From: Streptomyces griseocarneus
GTDB taxonomy: Bacteria; Actinomycetota; Actinomycetes; Streptomycetales; Streptomycetaceae
Direction: 5' to 3'
Assembly (NCBI GenBank): GCA_003674045.1
Contig: PENC01000014.1
Coordinates: 114,612-178,611 of the forward strand
Length of the DNA: 64,000 nucleotides
Part shown: positions 14,929 through 23,380 of the stretch, one piece after another
Layout: each line of letters begins with the position of its first letter
Position numbering within the stretch: position 1 is the first letter of the stretch
The notes under the pieces: model-generated
What the model was told of the DNA's origin: nothing
What the model saw: the letters and a program-made list of their open reading frames with translations, nothing else
The model's database searches: none
Program-made: the position numbers and the translations under genes

Positions 14929-16398
14929 ATGCCGCTTCCTGACTCCAATGCCGCTTGGCCGCCCCAACAGTTCGCCGACTACCTCGCCGAGATGCGCGTC
15001 AATGACGCCTGGTTCTCAGGGGACCGCAGGCGACTTGCCGCCGTCTACCGGGACCAAGCGCACCGCGAGGACGGCCGCCGCCGTCTGTGGGGGCGCCGCC
15101 ACGCGCAGCCCGGCCGCCGCGACACCAGGCTGCACGTCCCGCTCGCCGGTGACATCGCGACCGCGAGCGGCGACTTGTTGTTCGCCGAGGCGCCGACTTT
15201 CACGGTGACGGACACGGCCACGCAGGACCGGCTTGGCGAGATCGTCGAGGCGGGCGGTATAGCGAGCACGCTGCTTGAGGCTGCGGAGGTAGCCGCTGCT
15301 CTGGGCGGGGTGTATCTGCGCGTCACCTGGGACGCGTCGTTGGCCGCACGCCCGCTGCTGACTGCTGTGCACGCCGACGCCGCGCTGCCTGAGTTCCGCT
15401 GGGGCCACCTGGTCGGCGTGACGTTCTGGCACGAGCTCGCGTCGGACGGCGCCACGGTGTTGCGGCACCTAGAGCGCCACGAGCCCGGCCGGATTCTGCA
15501 CGGGCTCTACCAGGGCACACGGGAACGCCTCGGCACGCGAGTGCCGCTCACCGAGCACCCTGAGCTCGCCCCGCTCGCCGACTCCCTTGATGCCGAGGGC
15601 GACGGCATCCCGACCGGCATCGACGCACTCACCGCCGCGTACGTCCCCAACATGGGCCCCAACCGGCTGCACAGAGGATCACCCGTCGGGCGCAGCGACT
15701 ACGCCGCGCCGGTCTACGACCTCATGGACGCGCTGGACGAGACATGGTCGTCGTGGATGCGCGATGTCCGTCTCGCTCGCAGCCGGATCATCGTGCCCGA
15801 CGCCTACCTGCGTGATCACGGTCCCGGGCGAGGCGCGTCGTGGGATGAGGACCGCGAGGTCTGGCAGGCCCTGAACATCCCGCCCACCGAGGGCGCCGGA
15901 ATCACGCTGTCGCAGTTCGCGATCAGGGTCACTGAACATCAGGCGACCGCCGATTCGATCGTGCAGCAGGCGATCCGGTCCGCCGGATACTCGGAGGCTA
16001 CGTTCGGGCTCGGCGACCAGTCCGCCGCGACGGCGACCGAGGTCAAGGCCCGTCAGCGCCGGTCAATAATCACCAGGGCCAAGAAAGCGCGGTATTGGGG
16101 TGCGCCGCTCGCCGACATACTGCATGTCCTGCTCATGCTCGACCAGCGGCTGTTTACCCCCGGTCTCGTGCCGGAACGGCCGCGGGTCACGATCAGTGAC
16201 TCAGTCAGCGAGGACCCGCAGAGCACCGCTCAGACCCTGACTCTCTTGGCACAGGCGCAGGCGACGAGCACTGAGACCCGGGTGCGGCTGCTGCATCCCG
16301 ACTGGGACGAGACGGCCGTGCGCGAGGAGACCGACCGCATCCTCATCGAGACCGGCGCTGCGGTGCCCGACCCGATGCAGGCGGGCGCCCTTGTCTGA
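14929..16398 (+). CDS. Portal protein (SPP1 Gp6-like)
   Basis: 489 residues, forming the dodecameric portal ring at the capsid vertex. Features consistent with the family are an N-terminal WFSGDRRRLAAVYRDQAHRE region, a central MDALDETWSSWMRDVRLARSRIIVP segment typical of SPP1 Gp6-like portals, and a C-terminal helical region ending near DPMQAGALV. ATG at 14929 has GAGGTGATCACC upstream; the open frame further up is not supported. It follows terminase, with two opposite-strand genes in between. Confidence 0.85.
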   Translation: MPLPDSNAAWPPQQFADYLAEMRVNDAWFSGDRRRLAAVYRDQAHREDGRRRLWGRRHAQPGRRDTRLHVPLAGDIATASGDLLFAEAPTFTVTDTATQDRLGEIVEAGGIASTLLEAAEVAAALGGVYLRVTWDASLAARPLLTAVHADAALPEFRWGHLVGVTFWHELASDGATVLRHLERHEPGRILHGLYQGTRERLGTRVPLTEHPELAPLADSLDAEGDGIPTGIDALTAAYVPNMGPNRLHRGSPVGRSDYAAPVYDLMDALDETWSSWMRDVRLARSRIIVPDAYLRDHGPGRGASWDEDREVWQALNIPPTEGAGITLSQFAIRVTEHQATADSIVQQAIRSAGYSEATFGLGDQSAATATEVKARQRRSIITRAKKARYWGAPLADILHVLLMLDQRLFTPGLVPERPRVTISDSVSEDPQSTAQTLTLLAQAQATSTETRVRLLHPDWDETAVREETDRILIETGAAVPDPMQAGALV

Positions 16399-16418
16399 CG
16401 CCTGCCTGCCCAGGGTGT

Positions 16419-16565
16419 CTACCTGGCGCGGAAGATGAGCGCCAAGATCCTCTCTGCGCGGCTTCTCTGACGTGGGTCGGGGTGCCACAGAGCCCAGCAG
16501 ATCAAGAGCTCGACGAGGGCGAAGAACGGGCCTGTAACGGCGAATAAGTTCAGCTCACTTTCCAT
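16419..16565 (-). CDS. Very small membrane protein, 48 aa
   Basis: Short open frame between portal and MuF-type genes on the opposite strand: MESELNLFAVTGPFFALVEL, then LICWALWHPDPRQRSRAERI and a basic end. It has one membrane segment with a basic cytoplasmic-type tail. There is no ribosome site, but TAGCCT sits 6 nt before the ATG, the same leaderless-type arrangement as at 14240 and 14825. It is the third opposite-strand membrane gene in this module. Modest confidence because of length. Confidence 0.42.
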   Translation of the reverse strand: MESELNLFAVTGPFFALVELLICWALWHPDPRQRSRAERILALIFRAR

Positions 16566-16599
16566 GCCCGGAGGCTACAAGGAAAGCCGCATTTGCTCA

Positions 16600-16628
16600 T
16601 TTACCCGCGAGTGCGCGCGCTGTATAGT
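16600..16628 (+). promoter_or_regulatory. Promoter for capsid genes
   Basis: TTTACC (16600-16605), exactly 17 nt, then TATAGT (16623-16628), in an AT-rich stretch (16560-16770) unlike its surroundings. A GAGTC-A-GACTC palindrome lies just downstream, at about the transcription start. It would drive the MuF-type gene at 16775 and beyond. Confidence 0.55.
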
Positions 16629-16774
16629 CTTAAGAGTCAGACTCAACAACATTGCAGGTCACAGCACCACCGAAAAGGTGCGCACGACTTACCGGCGTGA
16701 CCCAAGCAACACTCCTTGATTTCAAACTGATTTCCCTATTCCTTGCGAATTGTCGGGAAATTTCTGGGGGTGGA

Positions 16775-18574
16775 ATGCCAGTCCACCCCGGAATGGTTGA
16801 GGACTTGTCCGCTGGCGTGCGTGATCTGTACGCCGATGCCGAGGAACGGCTGCTGGGGATCATCGCGCGGCAACTCGCGGCGGACCTGGACGCGCCCGGC
16901 TGGGTTGTCACCAAGCTCCGTGACGTTGCCGCACTCCGTCGCGCCTCGCAGGGTGTCGTCGATGCTCTCAGCTCGGCAATGCAGCTTGAGGTCTGGGACG
17001 TCGTCGCTGAGGCGTACAACAGCGGTTCCCGCGCGGGTGTCGCCGAGCTCGGAGCCCTGGCCGACGGCGACGTGCGCCGGATCGCCGAGAGCACCCCGAA
17101 CGCGCGGGCCATCGACCGGCTCGCGCACGAGACCGTCAACCGGGTCGAGCAGACGCACCGCGGGATTCTCCGGGGTGTCGAGGACGGGTACCGGCAAGTG
17201 GTCGCCGAGGTAGCCGGTACGCCGCTGCTCGGCATCGACACGCGACGTCAGGCGACACAGAGCGCCATGGCACGGTTCGCCGATCGCGGGCTGCGCACCT
17301 TCGTTGACCGGGCGGGCCGCTCGTGGTCGATGACGTCGTACGCCGAGATGGCGACGAGGACGGCGGTCGGCAGGGCTGCGGTTGAGGCGCACGGCGACCG
17401 GCTGCGCACGGCTGGACTCGACCTCGTGATCGTCTCCAATGCCCCGCATGAGTGCCCGGCATGCAAGCCGTTCGAGGGCAAGGTACTGGCGCTGGACGGC
17501 CCGGGCGGCGCCCGGACGATCGAACTCGAGCACGCAGTACAGGACGGCCGCACGGTGCAGGTACACATCGCGGGCAGTCTGGACGAGGCGCGGCGCGCTG
17601 GGTTGCAACACCCGAACTGCCGCCACAGCCTGAGCGCGTACCTGCCCGGGGTGACGCAGCCCCCGGTCGAGCACTCCGAGGACCCGGCCGGATACGAGGC
17701 ATCTCAGCGGCAGCGTGCGATCGAGCGCAACATCAGGAAGTGGAAGAACAGGGCTGCGGCTGCTACTTCCCCGGAGGAGAAGCGGGCGGCGGAGGCCCGC
17801 GCACGGCAGTGGCAGGGCCAGATGAGGGCGCACCTGGCTGACCATCCCGAGCTCATCCGGCGCCGGGAACGCGAGCGTCTCGGGGCGGGGAACCTGCCCG
17901 ACCCGACGCCGCCCCCGCCGCGGGACGCGATCGAGGCCGCGCGGGTGCGCGCGGGCGACGACCGGACGCTGCCGCAGATGTCCGACGAGCAGCTCGGCAC
18001 AGCCATCCGGACCGGCATCCTCGACAAGCGCGATCACCAGCGCGTGGCAGCAGAGTTCGACCGGCGTTACCCCACGCCGCCGCCCGCCGCGGGCGGGCGT
18101 GCTGCGGATGTCCCGCTACGGCGGGACACTCTGGGGCCCGCTGATCCAGACGAGTGGGGCGCCTACGGGCGGGACATCACCAAGGGTCCGGATGGCACCG
18201 AGCACATGTCGGCCGCCGAACGGTGGGCGTACGAGAAAGAGATCGCCGAGCGGCAGGCGCAAACGGCGTACACCCGCCGAGAGATTCGGGAGATGTACGA
18301 CGAACACGTGCGCCTTCAGTGGCTCGCTGCCGAGGACGCCACGCGCGGGCACATGCTCACCCGCGAGGCAGAGGCCGCCGGGGTAGACCCCCGCAGCCTG
18401 TTCTCTGGTCCGTCGCACGTGGCGTATGCCCGCGCGAGCGAGGACCTGGTCAGGTTCTGGAACGAGTCGCCGAGGGTCACCCTCGCCGAGTTCACCGAGC
18501 AGGTGACCGGCGTCGCCAGCGACGCGGCAGAGACAGCCCGGAACGCTGCCTACGACCAGCGCCGCAGACGCTGA
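16775..18574 (+). CDS. MuF-type minor capsid protein, 599 aa
   Basis: N-terminal MPVHPGMVEDLSAGVRDLYA region as in phage minor capsid proteins next to portals. A central MuF-like domain ends with HECPACKPFEGK and HPNCRHSLSAYLPG (Cys/His residues typical of this fold). The C-terminal extension of about 240 residues is rich in Arg/Glu/Ala and may be a scaffold-like or cargo part. ATG at 16775 was chosen because homolog-like sequence starts there; the frame is open further up through AT-rich DNA. The usual role is capsid morphogenesis or ejection. Confidence 0.78.
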   Translation: MPVHPGMVEDLSAGVRDLYADAEERLLGIIARQLAADLDAPGWVVTKLRDVAALRRASQGVVDALSSAMQLEVWDVVAEAYNSGSRAGVAELGALADGDVRRIAESTPNARAIDRLAHETVNRVEQTHRGILRGVEDGYRQVVAEVAGTPLLGIDTRRQATQSAMARFADRGLRTFVDRAGRSWSMTSYAEMATRTAVGRAAVEAHGDRLRTAGLDLVIVSNAPHECPACKPFEGKVLALDGPGGARTIELEHAVQDGRTVQVHIAGSLDEARRAGLQHPNCRHSLSAYLPGVTQPPVEHSEDPAGYEASQRQRAIERNIRKWKNRAAAATSPEEKRAAEARARQWQGQMRAHLADHPELIRRRERERLGAGNLPDPTPPPPRDAIEAARVRAGDDRTLPQMSDEQLGTAIRTGILDKRDHQRVAAEFDRRYPTPPPAAGGRAADVPLRRDTLGPADPDEWGAYGRDITKGPDGTEHMSAAERWAYEKEIAERQAQTAYTRREIREMYDEHVRLQWLAAEDATRGHMLTREAEAAGVDPRSLFSGPSHVAYARASEDLVRFWNESPRVTLAEFTEQVTGVASDAAETARNAAYDQRRRR

Positions 18575-18629
18575 AGACGTGCCCTGAACTCCACGGCCGT
18601 GCGGCGGCACCCCCTTGTTCCCCATCCCG

Positions 18630-18653
18630 GGCCCGCGTCACGGCCGGGCCTTT
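18630..18653 (+). terminator. Terminator-like hairpin before scaffold gene
   Basis: GGCCCG-9 nt-CGGGCC followed by TTTCCCC, in the 117-nt gap between the MuF-type and scaffold genes. It probably tunes the ratio between capsid minor and major proteins. Confidence 0.5.
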
Positions 18654-18691
18654 CCCCTTGCCCGCACGACACCCCGGAGGGCCATCTGCCC

Positions 18692-19396
18692 ATGCCCAAG
18701 CTCCCCCTCGACGAGTCCCTGCCCGTCCACTCCCGCACGGGGGTGCGCGCCGTCGGCGTGCGCCGTGACGGCCGTCCCATCTGGCCGATCAAGGGAGGCT
18801 CCGGCGAGGGTGACGCGCCCGCGCCGCCGTCCCCGGACGGTGATCCCGCGCCCACCCCCGAGCCCGTGAGTCCGCCTCCGGCGCCTGCCCGCGATCCGGC
18901 CGCCGAGCAGCAGCTCGCCGTCGCCACCCAGCGGGCAGAGGACGCAACCGCCGAACGCGACCAGCTACGGGCCGCGCTGGACGCGGTGAACAAGGCACTC
19001 AACCCCGGTGCCGACGGAGACGAGCAGGACCCGGCCGCTCTGGCTGCCGCGGTGACCGAACGCGACAAGCAGGTCGAGCAGCTCGCCGTCGAGCTGCGTA
19101 CAGCCCGTGTGGAGCTCGCCGCGCACAAGGTCGCCGCCGAGCAGGGCGCCCGCGCCGACCGGCTGCTGAACAGCCGGTCGTTCCTCGACACGGTCGCCAA
19201 GCTCGACCCTGCCGACGGGAAGTTCGACGAGCAGCTCGTCGCTGCGATCCGGGCTGCGGTCGAGGCCGATCCGGGCCTGTACCGCGCCGTTCCTCCCGCG
19301 CCGCCGCGTGGTGGCGCCGAGTTCACCGGCGCGCCGTCCGGCGAGCGCCGCCCCGCCACCCTCCGCGATGCCATCGCTGCCCGCCTCGGCGGCTGA
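18692..19396 (+). CDS. Capsid scaffolding protein
   Basis: 234 residues directly before the major capsid gene. N-terminal proline-rich segment, then a long coiled coil (about 70-165; RAEDATAERDQLRAALDAVN, then VTERDKQVEQLAVELRTARV), then a short basic C-terminus (RPATLRDAIAARLGG) of the type that docks on capsid. ATG at 18692 with GGAGG upstream at a rather long spacing (about 11 nt). Confidence 0.8.
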   Translation: MPKLPLDESLPVHSRTGVRAVGVRRDGRPIWPIKGGSGEGDAPAPPSPDGDPAPTPEPVSPPPAPARDPAAEQQLAVATQRAEDATAERDQLRAALDAVNKALNPGADGDEQDPAALAAAVTERDKQVEQLAVELRTARVELAAHKVAAEQGARADRLLNSRSFLDTVAKLDPADGKFDEQLVAAIRAAVEADPGLYRAVPPAPPRGGAEFTGAPSGERRPATLRDAIAARLGG

Positions 19397-19417
19397 CCCC
19401 GACTGGAGACCCTGCCT

Positions 19418-20425
19418 ATGGCCATCACCCTCGCTGACGCGCGCATGAACACGCAGGACGACATCGACACCATGGTGATCGACGAGTTCCGCAAGAGTTC
19501 GTGGTTGCTCGACAACATCGCCTTCGACAACGTCGTCTCCCCCGCGGGCGGGGGCGCGACTCTCACCTACGGGTACACCCGCCTGATCACCGAGCGACCG
19601 GCGCAGTTCCGCCCGCTGAACACCGAATACCCCAAGGCACAGGCCGCCCGGAAACGGTTCTTCGTCGAACTTTCCCCGCTCGGTGGTGCGTTCGAGATTG
19701 ACCGTGTGCTGTCCGATCTCGGGCCCGCCCTCACCAATGAGACCGCGTTCCAGATGAACGAGACGATCAAGAGTGCGCAGGCTTTTTTCTCTGATCAGGT
19801 CGTCAACGGCAAGCGCGTGTCCACTCCCGGGCAAGAGGCTGGGTTCGACGGGCTCGACAAGGCCCTCGCGGGCAGCACGACCGAGATGGGCGCCGGAGCC
19901 TCGCTGGACTGGACGGGCGCCGCGATCGCCGACAACCGGGCCAAGGCCAACGACGCGCTCGACGTCCTCGACGAGTTCCTGTCGCTGCTCGACGGCGCGC
20001 CCTCCGCGCTGCTCGGCAACAAGCGCACCATTGCCCGTGTGCGGTCGCTCGCCCGCCGCGCTGGCTACTACGACCGCAGCGCGAACTCGTTCGGGCAGCA
20101 GATCGAGACGTACAACGGCATCGTCCTGGTGGACCTCGGCGACAAGGCCGGATCGAGTACGCCCGTGATCCCGGTCGAGTCCCGCGACGTCGACGGCTCC
20201 GGCCCCGGAGGACCGGTGACCGGGCTTTCCGACCTGTACGCCGTCAGGCTCGGGCTCGATGGCTTCCACGCGGTCTCGACCACGGGCAGCGTGGTGCGGC
20301 AGTGGCTGCCGGACTTCAGCACCGCTGGCGCCCTCAAGACGGGGGAAGTGGAGCTAGGTCCCGTCGCCGTCGTGCTCAAGGCGACCAAGGCCGCCGCCGT
20401 GCTCCGCAACGTCAAGGTGCAGTGA
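19418..20425 (+). CDS. Major capsid protein (HK97-like fold)
   Basis: 335 residues, the right size and place (after scaffold, before connectors). The N-terminal helix MAITLADARMNTQDDIDTMV, then VVSPAGGGATLTYGYTRL and the AEYP-like NTEYPKAQA segment, are typical of an actinophage HK97-fold capsid family. GGAGACC upstream of the ATG. The next gene starts within its stop (TGATG). Confidence 0.87.
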   Translation: MAITLADARMNTQDDIDTMVIDEFRKSSWLLDNIAFDNVVSPAGGGATLTYGYTRLITERPAQFRPLNTEYPKAQAARKRFFVELSPLGGAFEIDRVLSDLGPALTNETAFQMNETIKSAQAFFSDQVVNGKRVSTPGQEAGFDGLDKALAGSTTEMGAGASLDWTGAAIADNRAKANDALDVLDEFLSLLDGAPSALLGNKRTIARVRSLARRAGYYDRSANSFGQQIETYNGIVLVDLGDKAGSSTPVIPVESRDVDGSGPGGPVTGLSDLYAVRLGLDGFHAVSTTGSVVRQWLPDFSTAGALKTGEVELGPVAVVLKATKAAAVLRNVKVQ

Positions 20426-20637
20426 TGGCCTACGAGATCACCGCCCCCGATGGCGCGGGCGACGACGAGGTCGCCGGTATCCGCTTCACCGACGGCCGCG
20501 CCCAGGTTGCCGACCCCAACGAGGGTGCGCTGCTGTACTTCCGGCGCCACGGCTACACCGTCCGGCAGGACGGTCCCGACGGCCGACCGGGCACCAGCCC
20601 GGCGAGCCGTGCCCGCTCCCGGCGGAAGGAGAGCTAG
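20425..20637 (+). CDS. Small head-region protein, 70 aa
   Basis: Overlaps the capsid stop (TGATG). It is acidic at the front (PDGAGDDEVAG), has a central ALLYFRRHGYTV segment and a basic tail (SRARSRRKES). Small proteins in this slot are often capsid decoration or head-completion factors; no specific motif settles it. Confidence 0.65.
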   Translation: MAYEITAPDGAGDDEVAGIRFTDGRAQVADPNEGALLYFRRHGYTVRQDGPDGRPGTSPASRARSRRKES

Positions 20638-20641
20638 GCCG

Positions 20642-21037
20642 GTGCGCCGTCCCTACGCCACCCCCGAGCAGCTCGCCGCGTGGACCCATCGGCAGGCGCC
20701 CACCAATGCCGAGCAGTTGCTCGCGCGCGCTGCGCAGGACGTCGACTCGGCGTTGCTCACCGCGATCTATGCCGTCGACGACGACGGCGACCCCACCGAC
20801 CCGGCCATCGCGCAGGCCCTCGCCGACGCGACGTGCGCTCAGGTCGAGTACTGGCTCGAGAGCGGCGACAACGGCATCGGCGCGGCCGGACAGTGGGAGT
20901 CGGTCTCCATCGGCCCCGTCTCCCTGTCCGGACGGCGCAGCGCGCCGCCCGGGGCGTCCGGGGTCGAGCTCGCGCCCCGCGCCGCCCGCGCGCTGCGGCG
21001 GGCAGGGCTGGAGCCCGGCAGGGTGATCGACTGGTGA
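20642..21037 (+). CDS. Head-tail connector, adaptor type
   Basis: 131 residues. YATPEQLAAWTHRQAPTNAEQLLARAAQDVD gives the helical start seen in gp6/gp15-like adaptors that bind the portal. GTG at 20642 follows AAGGAGAG. Its end overlaps the next gene (GTGA). Assigned mainly from order: capsid, small protein, adaptor, stopper, minor protein, terminator, tube. Confidence 0.72.
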   Translation: MRRPYATPEQLAAWTHRQAPTNAEQLLARAAQDVDSALLTAIYAVDDDGDPTDPAIAQALADATCAQVEYWLESGDNGIGAAGQWESVSIGPVSLSGRRSAPPGASGVELAPRAARALRRAGLEPGRVIDW

Positions 21038-21354
21038 CCCGCCTGCCCGCCTTCCTGCTGCGGCACCGCATCAGCGTCGAGCCCTACCTCGGCGAGGGCG
21101 CGTACGGCGCCCGCTACGGCGCCCGCATCGAGGACGTGCCCGCCCTGGCCGCCGAGACGGTGCGCATGGTGCGCGCTGTCGACGGCCGCGAGGTGACCAG
21201 CACCGCGCAGGTCATCGCCGACCCGGATCTGATCTGCCCAGTGGGTTCACGGATCACGCTGCCCGATGGCCGCGTGACGACCGCGCTCTCTGTCGCCCGG
21301 CATACCGCGCCGGGACTGCCGGTGCCCGCCTGTACGGAGGTGAGTTGCGAGTGA
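21034..21354 (+). CDS. Head closure (stopper) protein
   Basis: 106 residues, mostly beta-rich (FLLRHRISVEPYLG, ITLPDGRVTTALSVARHTAPG), as in gp16/FII-like stoppers that close the portal channel. Starts with GTG overlapping the adaptor stop and ends overlapping the next GTG. Assigned from position and size. Confidence 0.7.
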   Translation: MTRLPAFLLRHRISVEPYLGEGAYGARYGARIEDVPALAAETVRMVRAVDGREVTSTAQVIADPDLICPVGSRITLPDGRVTTALSVARHTAPGLPVPACTEVSCE

Positions 21355-21710
21355 GCCCGAGCCAGTCGGTACGTCTCCAGTGGAACGGCCAGGCCGCAAC
21401 GGAGGCCATACGGCGAGCTGCCGTCCGCGGCGCGCTGCTCGGTGCTGAGCACGTCCTCGCTGAGAGCCGCAAAAAGGTGCCGATCAACGAGGGCACGCTC
21501 GAGCGCTCCGGCGCGGCGTCAGTCGATGAGCAGAGCGTGACTGCGGCGGTTTCCTATGACACCCCGTACGCGCGCAGGGTCCACGAGGACATGACCGCCC
21601 GGCATGCACCCGGCCGGTCCGCGAAGTACCTCGAATCCGTGCTGCCGGAGACGGGCGACGCTGTGCGGTCTCTGATCGCCGCGCAGGTCCGGCGCGCCCT
21701 GGGGGGCTGA
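21351..21710 (+). CDS. HK97 gp10-like minor head/tail-completion protein
   Basis: 119 residues. Helical start (ATEAIRRAAVRGALLGAEHV), then VPINEGTLERSG and VSYDTPYARRVHEDM, motifs commonly seen in gp10-like tail-completion proteins, and GRSAKYLESVLPE. GTG at 21351 with GGAGG upstream; stop overlaps the next ATG (TGATG). Confidence 0.75.
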   Translation: MSPSQSVRLQWNGQAATEAIRRAAVRGALLGAEHVLAESRKKVPINEGTLERSGAASVDEQSVTAAVSYDTPYARRVHEDMTARHAPGRSAKYLESVLPETGDAVRSLIAAQVRRALGG

Positions 21711-22141
21711 TGTCGTACACGGTCGACCTGCTCGACGGTCTCGCCCGGCTGCTGCACGAGCAGGGTGTCGGCATCTACCGGCCCGAGGGCGCATACGCCC
21801 CGGGCGAGACGGCGATCACGATCGCCGCCACGCCTCCGGCCCCCGACCGCGTCATCTGCTTGACCGCCTACCCCGTCACCGACTCCCCGGTGCTCACCGA
21901 CACCACCACGGGCGTACAGGTCCGTACCCGCGCGGGCGCGGACCCTCGCGAGGCCGACACCCTAGATGACCTGGTGTTTTCCGTTCTGCAGAGCGCGGGC
22001 CCCTACCTCTTCGGGACGGTGCCCGTTCAGCTCATCACCCGTATCTCGGCCGCCCCGATCGGCGCCGATTCCTCCGGCCGCATGGAACGCACCTCCAACT
22101 ACCACTGCCGCGCGCACCGCGTGCACCCTCACCTCGAATAG
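21710..22141 (+). CDS. Tail terminator protein
   Basis: 143 residues. LLDGLARLLHEQGVGIYRP at the start and VQVRTRAGADPREADTLDDLV match the pattern of actinophage tail terminators that cap the tube and join it to the head. It lies just before the tail-tube gene. Confidence 0.72.
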   Translation: MSYTVDLLDGLARLLHEQGVGIYRPEGAYAPGETAITIAATPPAPDRVICLTAYPVTDSPVLTDTTTGVQVRTRAGADPREADTLDDLVFSVLQSAGPYLFGTVPVQLITRISAAPIGADSSGRMERTSNYHCRAHRVHPHLE

Positions 22142-22149
22142 GAGGCCGC

Positions 22150-22671
22150 ATGGCGACGCCGACACCGCCCGCGGAGACCGTGACGGCGCTCGCGCGCCGG
22201 TACCGGCTGGACGTCGACACCAGCACGACAGGCTCGCCGAGCTGGTCCCTGCTCCCCGGGATCACCGAGCTCGCGACGAAGATCGAGCCGACACAGCAGG
22301 ACGTGACGACCTACGACAGCGAGGGGTGGGTCGAACAGGCGGTCACCATGCTCGCCTGGTCGGTCGAGGTCACGATCGCCCACCGCGCCCACCCCACGAC
22401 CGGCGCGTTCAACGCGACGCAGGAGCATCTGCGCCGTGCCTCATGGGCGTTCGGCCGCGACTCCTACGTCAACGTGCGCTTCTACGACCGCAACGGCGTC
22501 GTTGACGACGCGTACGCGGGCAGTGCGCTGGTGACGTGGGAGCCCGGCGGAGGCGGGCCCGACGAGGTCGACACCATCAAGATCACGTTGACCGGTTCCG
22601 GCCCTCTGCGGCCGATCACCAACCCCGCGGCCGGTACGCCGCCGAAGAGCCTCACCGGCGGTGAGGGCTGA
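22150..22671 (+). CDS. Major tail tube protein
   Basis: 173 residues. RYRLDVDTSTTGSPSWSLLP, VTTYDSEGWVEQAVTMLAWS and SYVNVRFYDRNG are typical of actinophage tail-tube proteins. A proline/glycine tail ends the protein. GGAGG lies upstream of the ATG; its stop overlaps the next ATG (TGATG). Confidence 0.83.
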   Translation: MATPTPPAETVTALARRYRLDVDTSTTGSPSWSLLPGITELATKIEPTQQDVTTYDSEGWVEQAVTMLAWSVEVTIAHRAHPTTGAFNATQEHLRRASWAFGRDSYVNVRFYDRNGVVDDAYAGSALVTWEPGGGGPDEVDTIKITLTGSGPLRPITNPAAGTPPKSLTGGEG

Positions 22672-23156
22672 TGGCGTTCGAGGCAGTCGACGAGCTGCTC
22701 GACGAGTCCCTGCACCTGCCCATCGGCGGGCGCACCTACCGGGTGCCCGCGCCGTCCGCCGAGGTGGGGCTGCGCACTCAGGCGATCGTGCAGGCCGCCG
22801 CCGTCGCCGCGGACGGCGGGCGTGTCGACGACCAGGTGCTCACGGACGCCGCCGAGCGCGACCTCTACGCGGACGTGCTCGGCACCGCGTACGGGCAGAT
22901 GATCGCCGACGGCGTCACGTGGCCCGCGCTCAAGCACTCCGCGATCACCGTCATGGTGTGGATCGCGCAGGACAAGGACGCCGCGGAGCGCTACTGGAAC
23001 AGCGGCGGCAACCCAAACTCAGCAGCCCCGAACCGGCAGGCACGCAGGGCCCGGTCGGCCGCGGCGAGCTCGACCCGGTCTCGGGGCTCTACGAGTGGTA
23101 CGAGTGGCCCGACGGCGCCCGCCCGCGCGACAGCCAGGGGCCGCAACCGGCGCTGA
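22671..23156 (+). CDS. Tail assembly chaperone, short (unshifted) form
   Basis: 161 residues. The N-terminal ~115 (MAFEAVDELLDESLHLPIGG to RYWNSGGNPN) are the G-type tail assembly chaperone. The unshifted C-terminus is a low-complexity Arg/Ser/Ala tail. The programmed frameshift at 23012 gives the longer form. It lies immediately before the tape-measure gene, as in lambda G/GT. Confidence 0.82.
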   Translation: MAFEAVDELLDESLHLPIGGRTYRVPAPSAEVGLRTQAIVQAAAVAADGGRVDDQVLTDAAERDLYADVLGTAYGQMIADGVTWPALKHSAITVMVWIAQDKDAAERYWNSGGNPNSAAPNRQARRARSAAASSTRSRGSTSGTSGPTAPARATARGRNRR

Positions 23157-23377
23157 CGTGGGCGCAGATCCTCGAGGCGTGGCCGCTCGTCGAGGCCGAT
23201 CTGCACGAGGTCTACGGCATCGACGTGGGGGCGCCGGGGCTGCTGCGCGGGCGCTCGTGGCGCTGGCTCCGCCTACGCATCCTCGGCCTCCTGTCGGCTG
23301 AGTCCCGCCTCGCCCGCGCGCTCACACCCCCGCCCGACTCCACCGCCCCGAAGGGCGGCACGACCGTCCGGAGGTGA
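22671..23377 (+). CDS. Tail assembly chaperone, -1 frameshift fusion (GT form)
   Basis: Reading 22671-23018 and then the -1 frame to 23377 gives about 235 residues. After the slip the frame reads PKLSSPEPAGTQGPVGRGEL and LYEWYEWPDGARP, a normal T-type chaperone domain that has no start of its own. The slippery heptamer C CCA AAC fits X XXY YYZ exactly. The fusion protein is needed at low ratio to guide tube assembly around the tape measure. Stop is 3 nt before the tape-measure GTG. Confidence 0.85.
23012..23018 (+). promoter_or_regulatory. -1 ribosomal frameshift site CCCAAAC
   Basis: Canonical X XXY YYZ slippery heptamer (C CCA AAC in the zero frame) at the exact position where the zero frame loses its chaperone-like sequence and the -1 frame takes over. 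Confidence 0.85.
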
Positions 23378-23380
23378 GCT

